Part shown: positions 54,290 to 64,000 of the stretch, in pieces
How the letters are laid out: every line of letters starts with the position of its first letter
Position numbering within the stretch: position 1 is the stretch's first letter
DNA from: Chromera velia
Lineage: Eukaryota > Sar > Chromeraceae
Length of the DNA stretch: 64,000 bases
Direction: 5' to 3'
Assembly (NCBI GenBank): GCA_018398765.1
Contig: JAHBMJ010000775.1
Coordinates: 92,001-156,000 of the forward strand
The notes under the pieces: model-generated
Databases searched by the model: none
Told to the model about the DNA's origin: nothing
The model's input: only the letters and a program-made list of their open reading frames with translations
Translations under genes and position numbers: made by a program

Positions 54290-55473
54290 TCAGAAAAAAT
54301 CCTGCAGGGGCTGAGAACAGTCAGAGTAATCGTCCGACCCACCCCCCTCACTCGATCCATCTCTCCTCATGTTGAAGGTCGTACCCGACCTCATCGCGAT
54401 CGCTGCTGCTCCGTGCACCTGCCTGCCCTCCTTGTTCTTCTTCAGGCAAACGCGGGCCCAGTGACCCTTCTGCCCACAGCCCTCGACGTTGCAGGTGGCA
54501 TTGGCTGTAGGGCAGCCAAGCTCAGGCTTCTTGTGGAAAGTGAAGCCACACCCCTTGCAGGGCTTGCCATCAGACGGGGACTGACCACTGCCAGAGGCTG
54601 CTGCTGCTGCTGCTGTGGCCTCCTTGCCAGAAGAAGACGAGGGAGTCACCTCCTTCTTGTTCTTCCCCTTCTTATTGCGGCCTTTCCCCTTCTCCTTGCC
54701 TATAGATCTGCCCTCGGCGGCAGCTCCAAACTCCTAGTGAGTCTGGGGTCTCGGGTTTCTGGACTCCTCGGATACACCTCCTGAACCAGCCTTCTTTGAC
54801 CGCATAATCTCAGCCTTTCTGACGAGGTACAGCCTGATCTGATCATACATCAGATCATTCTGATGGGTTTGGTGTTCAATCGAGGCCTTCTTGACAGAAT
54901 CGTTCCACTCTCCAGAGAGACAGGACCTCTCAAGTGCCCATCTCTTCGTACTTTCGTCGGGGGTATAACCTCTCCCCCCAGCTAAATCCAACTCCTCCTG
55001 CTCCTTGTTCAAAGCTGTGAATAAATCCTCTCCCCTCTCTTCATCGCCAGATACTTCTCTTCTGCCTTCCTCTTCTCCGACCCTTTCGGGTTGAGGATGG
55101 TGAGGGAGATTGCATCGAGGCGAGCCTTCTCCTCCTTGGTCTTCTTCAGGGTGTGGACTGTCCTTCTGAGGGCAGGGTGGTAGACAAAGGCACGCAAGAG
55201 AGCAAGCCTATACAACCACTTCCGGTCTGTCTCATCCGGCATGAACTGCGGACGGAGGATAAAACCAGCGTTCTCAAGGAACGTCTCCTTCCACTCCTTG
55301 AAATCGAGCTTCCAGTCATCTTTATGTTTCGAGTCCTTACTTGCTGCAGGGAGATAATTCACCCAATTCAGATCAGGAAGCTTAAGACCAACTGATGCCA
55401 CCCCTGAAGGTTGGTTGGCACCAGCAGCAGCGTTAACGGGAGTAGGAGGATCTCCGGGCATCTCAGACAGCAC
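54290..55473 (-). pseudogene. copia gag with zinc-knuckle region, broken by a frameshift and a TAG
   Basis: Starts at ATG 55,473. The capsid-like part has LPDLNWVNYLPAASKDSKHK and KLDFKEWKETFLENAGFIL. A one-base shift near 55,010-55,025 moves the frame to one running to 54,734. An in-frame TAG at 54,734-54,736 then splits it from the nucleocapsid-like part (54,733-54,290), which holds CKGCGFTFHKKPELGC and CNVEGCGQKGHWARVC (a CCHC zinc knuckle with a spacing of four between the first two Cys). Confidence 0.8.
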
Positions 55474-55545
55474 AGAATAAGAGCGAGCAAAAAATCAAAA
55501 TAGATCGAAACGGATCGAAACGCCTGCGCCTGGAAAAGCACCAAA

Positions 55546-55889
55546 TTATGAGTATGCTTACTCTAGAGCTGTCTAGAACATTGAGATGAAGGAGATCAAC
55601 TCAATCAAATATCTAGAAAGTCTGACTTACCGGGAAGGACATCCAGCGTCGTCAAAGTTCTTCAATCGATCAATAAAGCAGGTTGAGATAAGGAGACTGC
55701 TCTAAACCGCCAGAATGGAAATTCAATCAATCCATCACGTATGAACAAATGTGTATCTCTTTCTGAGCTGCCCACAGACTGTCCACAGAGGCAATGTCTC
55801 ATTCGTTGGGCCTCAGACTGAAAGTCAGGACCCCTCCTTCTCAATCATACTCTGCTTAGTCAGTCTGATCGATCTCCAGACTTAAATAG
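55546..55889 (-). repeat. LTR-like repeat, copy 2, at the 5' end of the copia element
   Basis: Matches 41,760-42,113 in the same orientation. It ends about 70 bases before the gag start codon, as expected for a 5' LTR. A conserved splice donor (CCCG|GTAAGT on the minus strand, near 55,626-55,634) is present, but the in-repeat ATG of copy 1 is ACG here. Confidence 0.72.
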
Positions 55890-56335
55890 GATGATTGAGG
55901 GTTTTTTCATACATGCCGCATCCCCATATATAAGAGGCGGATCTAACCTAGTTTGTTGATTTGTTCTATTCTACGACTACCAGCGACAAAAATAGGTATG
56001 ACTTCAATCACCCTGATATAGCTGATCAATCGCGGCCTCACAACAGGTTGAACAATCAAAAGAGAGAGAAAAGAGACAGAGGGGATGCAGGGCAGAACCT
56101 TCAAAACACTTCACTTCTTTCATTGAAAAAAGGCTACCCTTTTAATCAGAAAGACTTTAATTGTGCAGAGGTGCATCCCGCACGTTTCCCATCCCTTCAA
56201 AGAACTCCTGTTTTAAACACCCCATCAAAACTCTTTCTTGAAACTCGGTTCCCAAATATTTAAACTTTTCCGATTCATTTGCTTGCACTTTTGCCCATCT
56301 CTCTTCTGTCTTCTCGCATTGCCAAAAAAATTCTT

Positions 56336-57859
56336 TCAGTTTGCGCCCTCCCGGTCAAAAGACCCGGAGAACGCGGCCACTTCCCTCCTGAGCAGACCCT
56401 TGGGCTGGAAGGGGCTCCTTGTACCCCTCCTGCTGTGGATGGAGGACAGAAGGTTTACTGCGACAAAACGCTGCAGAGTGCAGGACAAGAGCTTGTAGTA
56501 GTGGTCCATCAACCTTGTTTGGACTGCTTCATCTCCCTCCCCACCCCTCACCCTCCCTACCCCCAACTTTGCCACTTCCTTCAAAAACCTTACTACTCCC
56601 TCCCTTGGTCTTCCATAAGTTTCAAAAACAAGCGGCACAAAACGGAAACCGATTTCGTGGCAGATCTCCCCATACCTGTCGTTCTTCACTTTCTCCATTC
56701 CCCTCGCTGCTGACCCTGCTGTTTTTGCAAATCGGCGCAGGCGGTTAGCATCGATGGAAAATGGATGGGTGACAGCGACGTCGGCGAGCACTGTGTCTCC
56801 AGACGGGAGCCCCGCGAGAAAATCGGGGCGTTTTTGTCTCTCTTCGACCAGACGGGTTGCGGTAGACAGCCCAAGCTGCCCGAACGTAGGCTCTCTTGTC
56901 ACGTAGCAGTGACGGAGGCCTTGAAGGAGGGAGCAAAAGGCGTCCTTCATTTGTTCATGCCGCCACCATACCCCCCCCCCTGTCTCGCAGGTCTGTGCAT
57001 GTTGTCCCTCTACGTCCAGCGGGGCTCCACATGCACACTGTCAGATAGGGTTTCTTCTGATCTCTGGAATAGACAAGCCGAGGCAGAGACGGATGGCTAT
57101 GGTAAAAAGGGTTGGAAAAATACGAGTCCAACCTGAAGATGGTATGGCTGTTAGCCAAGCGGAAGCGCCTGTGCCTGCACAGGATCGCAGACGGGCCTTC
57201 CCTTCGGCTAGCAAAGCGGCTGAGAGCTTTTCCCTCTGAACTAGGTGCAGCGCTTCCATCATGAGGTGCTGCACCTCCCGTCTCTCCCACAACAACCAAT
57301 CTTCCATTCTCTCCCCCCACTGAAGTTCTAGAACTTGAGGAACCTTTCCAAGTTCCCGTTCGGTCCCCCCCCTACAATCAGTATAAGCTTGCTCTGCCCT
57401 TTTTACTCAAAACAGACCTGCAAAGTCTGCCTTTGTTGGTGTTCCAAAACCGTGCTCTGTCAATCGGCTCCTCACTGCTGCAAAAGTGTGTGCCGCGCAG
57501 CCTGCTAAGGCCGCTGGCGTGATAAAACGGAAGAAAGGGATCCCCAGTCCCCCCTGACACAATAGGAGATGCGTCTGGCTCTGCTTTTGGGTCCATTCTT
57601 CTGGGTTGAGGCGCATGCTGCGGGCGAAAGACTCCCCCAACTCCTTGTCTGCTCTTTCCCATACGTCTGTGTGGAGTCTATCCCCCATCACCCGCGCCAA
57701 GTAGACAAGTTTGGGGAAGATGCAGTAATGAAACAGCAGGCTGCATCCCTGGGGAACTCCGTACCCCTCCACTCGCTTCCCCAGCTTTGTTACTTCTGCT
57801 AGCTTCTTTTCGAACAGGCTGTTCACGAACGAGTCTTCACCCCCCCCTGCCCCCATCAA
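56336..57859 (-). pseudogene. non-LTR retroelement remnant: RT thumb and restriction-like endonuclease, frameshifted
   Basis: The first part (57,859 to about 57,400) has LLFHYCIFPKLVYLARVMGD, then CQGGLGIPFFRFITPAALAG, like the C-terminal region of non-LTR reverse transcriptases. A middle part in another frame (about 57,307-57,041) has ARLRSCAGTGASAWLTAIPS. The last part (56,950-56,336) has RQKRPDFLAGLPSGDTVLAD followed by VAVTHP and later KVKNDRYGEICHEIGFRFVP: an R-P-D...D-V-x-V-T...K...Y pattern typical of the restriction-like endonuclease domain. The frames are broken, so it is dead. The RT catalytic core is not present. Confidence 0.6.
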
Positions 57860-57984
57860 CTTATAGCCTTGTGTCGATACCTCTAGTCCTGGGGGGCGCT
57901 GTTGTGGGATCTCCCTCTCTGATTTCCCTCTCCAACTGGGAGAGAAAGCTGCGCTTTTATCCTTACCCAGATTGAATCAAATCG

Positions 57985-58097
57985 TTACATGCATGCGCAC
58001 TGTAATCGCGAGTCGAAAGCAATGCATGCATGACACATGCAGGAGGCCCGGGTCCACATCCCGGCCACTTCGCGCGTCCCGACCATCACATTCACAA
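57985..58097 (+). repeat. dispersed direct repeat B, copy 2
   Basis: Matches 50,031-50,128 over about 100 bases. It abuts the palindromic element that starts at 58,099. Confidence 0.75.
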
Positions 58098-58098
58098 A

Positions 58099-58384
58099 TA
58101 AGGAGTTAGAAGCTGAAACTTTGTGTAAAAAGACGTTGTAATGATAGAAAAAGAACTATGAAACAGATTTTTTATATCATTTTTAGAAACATAGGCTGCC
58201 ATACAAATTTTGTGAGTTTTATACCTTTTTTTTATTGTTGAAAACCGTTAAAAAATGGTTCAAAACTCATAAAATTTGTATGGTAGCCTATGTTTCTAGA
58301 AATGATATAAAAAATCTGTTCTATAGTTCTTTTTCTATCATTTCAACGTCTTTTTACACAAAGTTTCAGCTTCTAACTCCTTAC
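58099..58384. mobile_element. near-perfect palindrome, foldback/MITE-like element of 286 bp
   Basis: The left arm (58,099 to about 58,232, starting TAAGGAGTTAGAAGCTGAAA) and right arm (about 58,254-58,384) are reverse complements with only about 6-8 mismatches in about 130 bases, leaving a loop of about 20 bases. The ends can be read as AGGAGTTAG...CTAACTCCT flanked by TA on both sides, which would fit TA-target (Tc1/mariner-type) MITEs. No coding capacity. Confidence 0.8.
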
Positions 58385-58385
58385 C

Positions 58386-58466
58386 AATTATGAGAACGAG
58401 TTTTTTGTGGAAATACGCCGCTTTAGGGGGGCAAAAAACACCCCACTCGCCCCCGGCATGCGTACC
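58386..58466 (+). repeat. copy 2 of the inverted dispersed repeat (partner at 41,685-41,765)
   Basis: AATTATGAGAACGAGTTTTT TGTGGAA... to ...CCCCCGGCATGCGTA, immediately to the right of the palindrome. The remaining 58,467-58,766 shows nothing recognisable. Confidence 0.75.
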
Positions 58467-59214
58467 TCTCTAACACTATGAGCCACTTGAAACAGAAATC
58501 TTCAAGTTCATCTGCCCATACGACTTTGTCTTTCAAGAATTAATCCGTGCCTGCCGTGCGAACCTTCAAGACACTGTCCGCACCTGCGGCGTAGAGTTTC
58601 AAGATATAACCTACGCCTGTGGCATACTGTCAGATAAAAGCCATTCGTAAGAGCGACTTCAAATTCAAGTGGCTTGCAGTGTCAGGGAGGTGTATCCGAC
58701 AAGGCAGTCAACTATGGGTAGGTATGTTTATATAAAAACAACATAGCTTAATATTTAGAAATATTGATAGGGACTGCCTACTATGACACGCTCTGGCCGA
58801 TTTATTTACTCATGGTTCATGCCTCCATCAGAAGGAGTATCAGTCCAGCCTGTATGTATTCAATCTGTATCTCTTCCAACAATGTACTTCAGTTTGTACA
58901 TATTGCTGCTACAGCCACTTTCTGTATGACTGTATTTATTTCATTAAATTAATTGTACGCAGGAAAATGCATATAATTCAGCCGGTGGATGAGTGCCTTG
59001 TTGTATCACCGTGAAGGCTCGCTCATCATGCGCGCGCCGTTTGCTGTCTGACACGCTGTAGGTCGCATGCTAAATTTCACTCACCTCCTTCATTTTGGAG
59101 ATGATCAACAATTGAAACAAATGAGAGAATTGAAGAAATGAATGTTTAAATTTGATGTATACGAGATGCAATTTCTATCTTTGCACTGCTCCTCTTGAAT
59201 TACGGTGTTAAGAC

Positions 59215-59425
59215 CGGCTCTCTGCAGCCATGCTACTCTCAACTTGTTTCTTCATGAGTAACGCTCTACACTCTACCATCAGTGACGCTCTGCACTGCCT
59301 TTCTCTGTATATATCAGTAACGCTCTACACTGAGTGAATGCCTTATATCAGTGACACTCTGCACTGCCTTTCTCTCTATCTATCAGTGATGCTCTGCACT
59401 GTTTGTATGTTTGTGCATAAATCGG
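59215..59425. repeat. short tandem repeats around GTGACGCTCTGCACTGCCTT
   Basis: Five or six imperfect copies of a core like ATCAGTGACGCTCTGCACTG, with or without CCTTTCTCT, lie between the gag end and the 3' LTR of the small element. Confidence 0.7.
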
Positions 59426-59465
59426 TGAGTATGTCGCTCTGCATCTCCCCACCCCTCTTCTTTGC

Positions 59466-60776
59466 TCACCAGCTGTCTCCAGATCCCGCGTGATCGTTCG
59501 CCTTACCCAAGTCTTCCCCCACATGGAAGGTTGGGTTCTCTTTATCTCCCAATACTCGCATGAAGGGAAACGGAGGGGAGGTCATCATGGCTGTGAAGCT
59601 AGGAGGAACGGGAGGACCCACAGAGTATTCGCACATGTACGATGCACTGTGTGACCCAGGGGCTTGTCCCCCCATGTGTGCACCCCCTCTATTCGAAGGT
59701 GCGCCCCCTCTCCCTCTCGCTCTCCCTCTCTCAGCATGCTTCTTGCGAATTTCAGGACATGCCTGCTTAAAATGTTCCACCGTCTCATAATATACGTACC
59801 AATAGCTAAGACCCTTGCATTCATACCCTGAGTCATGCCCCCCTCGTCGGGCGCATCCAGGGCACTCATTCTGTTGCTGCTGTTGGCCGTTGCTCTACAA
59901 ACCAAATCTCGAATTGATGTTGTACCATCTGAAGACAGTTTGGTAGCCTCTGTGAAAAGCCCCACTCTGTCCATTGTTGCAACCCTTACCTCTTCCCCTT
60001 CTCATGTTCCCACCCCTGCCTCTCTGTTGTCTGTTTGCTGGGGGAAATCCACTGCCTCCTACAAAGAGTGCAGCGTGAAACTCCCGAGCACCGAGTGTAC
60101 GTGGGCTATCGGAACAGGTGGTGCCGGAAGAGAAGGCGGCAAATTTGTTTGTTTGGGGCTTACCTGCCTGTTGCTGGCAATATGCCAGCCACTTGTCAGG
60201 ATTGTTGTAATCATCATCACTCCATGCTGCTGCTGTATGATTTTGGAAGAATGCAGGAAGGCTCTTTCGGATTGCTGCTACTCTTATATATACTGAAGCT
60301 TCTGCAAGTGCCCCAACCTGTGATGCCTGTTTTGTGAGAAGGCTGAAATGGTCGCTGACCTCCTGGAAGGGCTCAAACTTCTGTGGGATAACTGCCTGCT
60401 GCATCCATACCTGAGAGACTGCTGTTTTTCGAGCTGCATCGACGCACTCGAGGCACTTTTTGATCGCCTTGAGAATGGCGTCATGGTACTTGACCCAGGA
60501 GAAGTGTCCATGGGTCTTCAACGATGCGTCACCACTCGCTTTCTTGATTGCGAGCTCGTCGAGGGCTTTTGTGCATGCAGGGTTTTCCCGTTCAGCAAGC
60601 CAATACTCGCTTGCCTCGTACTTGGCGATCTGATCAGCATTTTTTCCCATCAGATGCACATTCCTATTGGTCTTCGCTTCGCACTGGCTCATCCATACTG
60701 GAACACCTTGGTCTTCAAGCAGAGGGAAGTCGCCAGGCTTCTCTTTCTTTCCTTTTAGCTCTAACATTTCTTTCAC
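59466..60776 (-). pseudogene. gag-like protein of the small LTR element, split by one in-frame TAG
   Basis: The first part (60,776-59,895) codes 293 residues, helical with capsid-like character (HGHFSWVKYHDAILKAIKKC, AIRKSLPAFFQNHTAAAW), then an Arg/Gly-rich nucleic-acid-binding tract. A TAG at 59,895-59,897 interrupts it. The same frame stays open for another 143 codons to 59,466, starting Ser-Asn-Gly and a Gln run and then a zinc knuckle (CPGCARRGGHDSGYEC), HFKQACPEIRKKHAERGR and more Arg/Gly. There is no protease, RT or integrase, so movement would need another element's enzymes. A single C-to-T change of a Gln codon would explain the stop; readthrough cannot be excluded. Confidence 0.72.
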
Positions 60777-61150
60777 TTCACGTCTCTACTGCATGATACA
60801 ACTGTTGTTCGCTCTCGCTGGCGTCACCAGTAAAAATTAATAGGGACTGCCTACTATGGCACGCTCTGGCCGATTTATTTACTCATGGTTTATGCCTTCA
60901 TCAGAAGGAGTGTCAGTCCAGCCTGTATGTATTCAATCTGTATCTCTTCCAACAATGTACTTCAGTTTGTACATGTTGCTGCTACAGCCACTTTCTGTAT
61001 GACTGCATTTATTTCATTAAATTAATTGTACACAGGAAAATGCATGTAATTCAGCCGGTGGATGAGTGCCTTGTTGTATCACCGCGAAGGCTCGCTCATC
61101 ATGCGCGCGCCGTTTGCTGTCTGACATGCTGTAGGTCGCATGCCAAATTT

Positions 61151-61650
61151 CACTAATTATTACTTTAAAGTTACTGTATCACAAGTGGGACCAATTAGGA
61201 CAATTACAACCCTAATTCACCAACTTAATATTGGGATCTAAATTTTACAATTCAAACCCAAATAGAAATGATTTTTAAGATGTAGAAAAATTATTGTAGA
61301 GAGGTCTCATCAGTTTTTATCCACCCAAAAGAACGTAAAAAAACTCAAAAGTAAACACCATTTTACTTCAAACAATAATAATGTTACAATATTTTTAATT
61401 AAATTAAAATAAATTAAAAATCATATACGTTTTGCATGGTTTTAAATGTACTCGCATTGAATCTAGCATTGAATACCAATGACAGATATTAGATAAAGTT
61501 ATAAAAATAATATATTTTCTAGCATACTTTAGTTCAAGGATTGATAGAGCCGGTGCCAGTGAGATTCGATTTCATTTGCCTTGCTTTTGTCAAGAAGCTG
61601 AACGCTTTATCGGCTAATGGTAAGAGCGAATGATGCATTCGATTGTCAAA
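61151..61650. other. AT-rich spacer, possible weak tRNA-like box
   Basis: Mostly AT-rich. GGCTAATGGTAAGAGCG near 61,613 resembles a tRNA A box, but no good B box follows at the right distance. No gene called. Confidence 0.35.
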
Positions 61651-63983
61651 TCAAGACGCCAATTCATCAGACTTTCCTCTTTTGATCTTTCGTAACTCTC
61701 CGTAGAAAGCCGACACCGTAGGATGGCGCTGAGTCCCGTGTTGATGCCCAGCCCAGGAAGGAATCTGGAAGAATGCCCCAGCCCCTGTTCCTCTGGGCTC
61801 CCTGAGGCCTGTGCGACCGTTGAGGAACACCTCCGCCCCGTGTGCAAAGTCCTCTGGAACGAGTTCCTCTAGGTCCACTTGCTGCAGAGAAAGGGACGGA
61901 AAAAATCGTTTGTACATGAATGACGAGTCTTCACGACTTGGTATCAAGGCGACAAAATCAAGGACGGCCTCATGCAAGAAGACAAGACCCGATACTCCAA
62001 AGCCTGCATGGATCTTTCCGTCATCCCGCTGGTCTACAGAGGCGATCCCTTTTGGAATCGCCAATTCGATCAACCAACGGCATGAATTTGCTCTCTCTTC
62101 TTCGTCCATTGTTTCTCTGCGTGTTCCTTCCCAGTGCACCGACTGGTGCCCTCATCCCTCTCAAAGGACAATACGCCCAGAGACAGATTACCGAGTAAAG
62201 AAAAGAGTCGTCAGGTTGTCTCTTTTTGGCGTTTTGTCTTGCTTCCTTTCTTCTGTCCGTCCCTCCGCCTTCTCTCTCTCTTTCGACGAAGGGCGCGGTC
62301 TCTTATTGTGTAAACTCAAAGACGCATGGCTCTAAAAAAAAGTTTCAGCTGTGATGGATGGTCCCTAGAGGAGAGGACGAGCTGACCTACCTGTGCTCTG
62401 GCGATCTGTCGGTGTTCCCACTCCCGGGCGTCCGGCAGCCTCTCCCACCAGAACGCGGCAGCAACAGACGCGAGGTCAGAGAGACCCTGCACTCTCTGCA
62501 CAGCCTCCCGAAGCTTCTCCTCAACCGATTGCATCAACGACAATTGCCGAACCTTCCTTACCACCTTTCCAACCGATGCTGCAACACGAAGGCCCGCAGC
62601 ACAAACAAGCTCGAACACCTTACAGCCGATGCGGGCGGCTTTGGATGCAATCCAACTGGCAGCTCTGTCTCCTCCAAACCGTCGTGCACACTTCCTCAGA
62701 CGTTCAGAACCCGCAACGAGTTGCCCTTCCAATTTGACTACGGCTTGCGATGCTGCTCGGAATCGAGACAGCTTTGCGCCCCGAACCCCGACCCCCTCAC
62801 GCAGAAAGATGATCAGAGAGATAGAAAGGTACACCAAACACAAAAAAACGCGACAGAGCGAGAGCAGCAAGCACGCGCTTAAAAGCGAAAGCACAGCGCG
62901 AAGAAACAGAAACGCGGCAACAGCAAGCGTAAGCCAACGAAAGAAAAGAGGTCCCCCTCTCGCCTCCACTTTCCCCAGCACAGCTCCCGATGACGGAGGC
63001 TGTGAGGGAGGTGAAGGCAAAGAGCTGAGTCTCGGAGGGACCCCACTCAGTCCTGCAACACCCAAAGGAGCCGGTCTGTCTGAACCGGCCCTCACGCCCC
63101 CGCTGCTTCCCCTGGGTGCTTCTGATACGGACCGAGGGAAGGTAGGGGAGACGGCTTCAAGACGGTGTACCATGTCCCCCTGTCTGTCTTTTTCTCTTCC
63201 TCCCTCCCCCTTTTGTCCACCCGGTACGGAGGCAGAAGCTAATGATGCCTCTTCTTTCTCGCCGCGCAAACGACCAAGAGAGCCCGCTTCAACGACAGCA
63301 ACAGCAATCGAGGAAGCGGCTGCTGCGCTGGATGAAGGAGCTGAATTTCTGTTTTTGGGACTTCTGGATCCCCTTCGTCGTCGGGGACCGTCTGTCTCTG
63401 CGGGACGCGATTCGGACAGGTTGGGTGGGGGCGGGGGGACGACCACCCTTCCAGAGGCAGACAAGGGGGTGTCGAAGGGGGCAGATATGGAGAGGGAGTC
63501 TTGGCGTTCGTTGGCTTGAAGGAGACGGGCCGGTTGTGTTGGGGGCTTTGACGCGGATGGCGAGTTCTGCAACAGGGGTATTTGTTCGCTGTCCGCATGT
63601 CTTTGTGGTGTTCCTACTTTCCTGTGGGGCGAGTCAGCAATTGCCTCTGGAAAGGGAATTTTTTCGTCGACTGATGGGGTGGGGGTCGGAGTATGGGTTC
63701 TGCTTCTACTGCTTCTGTTTCTTTGTCGGCTGCTTCCTCCTTGTCCTTTGTTGAACAAGTCTTTAAACTGTTGGACACCTCTCTCGAAGTCTTCCTTCGC
63801 ATTCTCGAAAAGCTCGTTCAATTTCGATTTGCTATTGGCGTGATCGACAGGGGCACGGTCACGATCCACCCCTGCCCGTCTGACAACTACTCCTGCTGCC
63901 GAGCCTTCTGCAACAAACGATGAAGTCTGTTGATCCTGAACAACAGGGATTGAGGAGGGATTCGGTTGATTTTCGTCATTCAT
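61651..63983 (-). CDS. 694-residue protein with disordered N-terminus and central hydrophobic hairpin (two exons)
   Basis: Exon 1 63983-62391 (ATG to CACAG|GTAGGT) and exon 2 62142-61651 (after CACCAG, ending TGA) join in phase 0. Residues 1-340 are mostly disordered and Ser/Pro/Arg-rich, with a helical patch (SKLNELFENAKEDFERGVQQ) and RRRRGSRSPKNR. Residues 346-394 are a continuous hydrophobic stretch, starting FFRWLTLAVAAFLFL and ending YLSISLIIFL, long enough for two closely spaced membrane helices, like a hairpin. Residues 400-530 are helical and basic. Exon 2 (163 residues) looks globular: RWLIELAIPKGIASVDQRDD, GVSGLVFLHEAVLDFVALIP, LVPEDFAHGAEVFLNGRTGL. I do not recognise the family. 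A membrane-anchored protein of an internal membrane is one possibility. Confidence 0.72.
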
Positions 63984-64000
63984 AGGGGGGGAATGGTCTA

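Larger units (their letters stand above)
50214..55889 (-). mobile_element. decayed Ty1/copia LTR retrotransposon, 3'-truncated
   Basis: Reading on the minus strand: an LTR-like block (55,889-55,546), a possible primer-binding site starting TGGTGCTTTTCC at about 55,540, gag (55,473-54,290), protease, GAG-pre-integrase and integrase (54,134 to about 52,500), RVT_2-type reverse transcriptase (about 51,900-50,600) and RNase H (50,548-50,228). The order protease-integrase-RT-RNase H is diagnostic of copia. RNase H stops at WVSTERFD against a (TTGA)n run at about 50,214-50,240, so the 3' end and 3' LTR are missing. Many in-frame stops and at least one frameshift show it is dead. Confidence 0.88.
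58767..61150 (-). mobile_element. gag-only (non-autonomous) LTR retrotransposon
   Basis: Two direct repeats of about 325 bp, roughly 96% alike, bound it: 58,767-59,092 (3' LTR) and about 60,838-61,150 (5' LTR). Both share GGGACTGCCTACTATG, TCATGCGCGCGCCGTTTGCT and so on. On the minus strand the LTR starts TGAAATTT. Just inside the 5' LTR is a TGG-initial primer-binding-like site (TGGTGACGCCAGCGAGAGC). Just before the 3' LTR is a purine tract (GAAGGAGGTGAG). The interior codes only a gag-like protein. LTR similarity implies a fairly recent insertion compared with the copia copy. No clear target duplication. Confidence 0.82.

Noticed and set aside
61605-61680. tRNA gene near 61,613
   Set aside because: An A-box-like segment is present, but no convincing B box or acceptor stem follows.

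Overview
The window looks like nuclear DNA of a single-celled eukaryote. Genes are split by GT-AG introns, exon joins keep frame, low-complexity tracts are many, microsatellites (CA, GA, TA, CTGT) fill introns and spacers, and several transposon classes are present. The gene set (FKBP-TPR immunophilin, HAD hydrolase, type-1 rhodopsin) and the repeat style would fit a photosynthetic alveolate such as a chromerid (Chromera-like). That assignment is inference, not proof. No bacterial operons, rRNA genes or CRISPR arrays were seen. One assembly gap of 97 N lies at 38,633-38,729.

Layout. 1-5.4 kb: AT-rich, with a decayed inverted-repeat transposon (about 1,285-3,545). 5.4-9.7 kb, minus: a nine-exon FKBP-type prolyl isomerase with TPR repeats. 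10.6-14.2 kb, plus: a 964-residue charged, low-complexity protein, divergent from the FKBP gene across a GC-rich island. 14.2-20.4 kb: microsatellite-rich spacer with a non-LTR retroelement remnant. 20.4-23.4 kb, plus: a split gene of unknown function. 24.5-28.45 kb, minus: the most striking gene, a seven-exon, 802-residue protein with a signal peptide, six copies of a short aromatic-proline module, a Lys/Glu tract, a Gln/Pro tract, a Cys-rich segment, amphipathic helices and a C-terminal bacteriorhodopsin-like proton-pump domain. 29.2-30.8 kb, plus: a divergent neighbour of the rhodopsin across another GC-rich island. 33-36.5 kb: AT-rich, with a tRNA-like sequence and a TIR element of about 1.5 kb carrying a small split ORF. 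36.5-38.6 kb, minus: a HAD-family hydrolase. 38.9-41.9 kb, minus: a tentative split gene whose first exon lies in a repeat shared with a retroelement. 42.4-46.7 kb, plus: an ISXO2/Merlin-type DDE transposase whose large intron is filled by a (CTGT)n higher-order satellite. 48-49.4 kb, minus: a Cys- and Ser-rich unknown protein. 50.2-55.9 kb, minus: a decayed, 3'-truncated Ty1/copia element. 56.3-57.9 kb, minus: a non-LTR RT/endonuclease remnant. 58.1-58.4 kb: a near-perfect palindrome (MITE-like). 58.77-61.15 kb, minus: a gag-only LTR element. 61.65-64 kb, minus: a 694-residue protein with a hydrophobic hairpin.

How the pieces relate. Two gene pairs (FKBP with its neighbour, rhodopsin with its neighbour) are arranged head to head around GC-rich islands, suggesting shared bidirectional promoters. 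From 34 kb rightwards the window is mostly a nest of mobile elements with host genes between them. Most element ORFs are broken by in-frame stops rather than deletions. The rhodopsin fusion is the best candidate for an undescribed system: a light-driven proton pump tethered to a long, modular lumenal or extracellular arm built from symmetric phase-1 exons.
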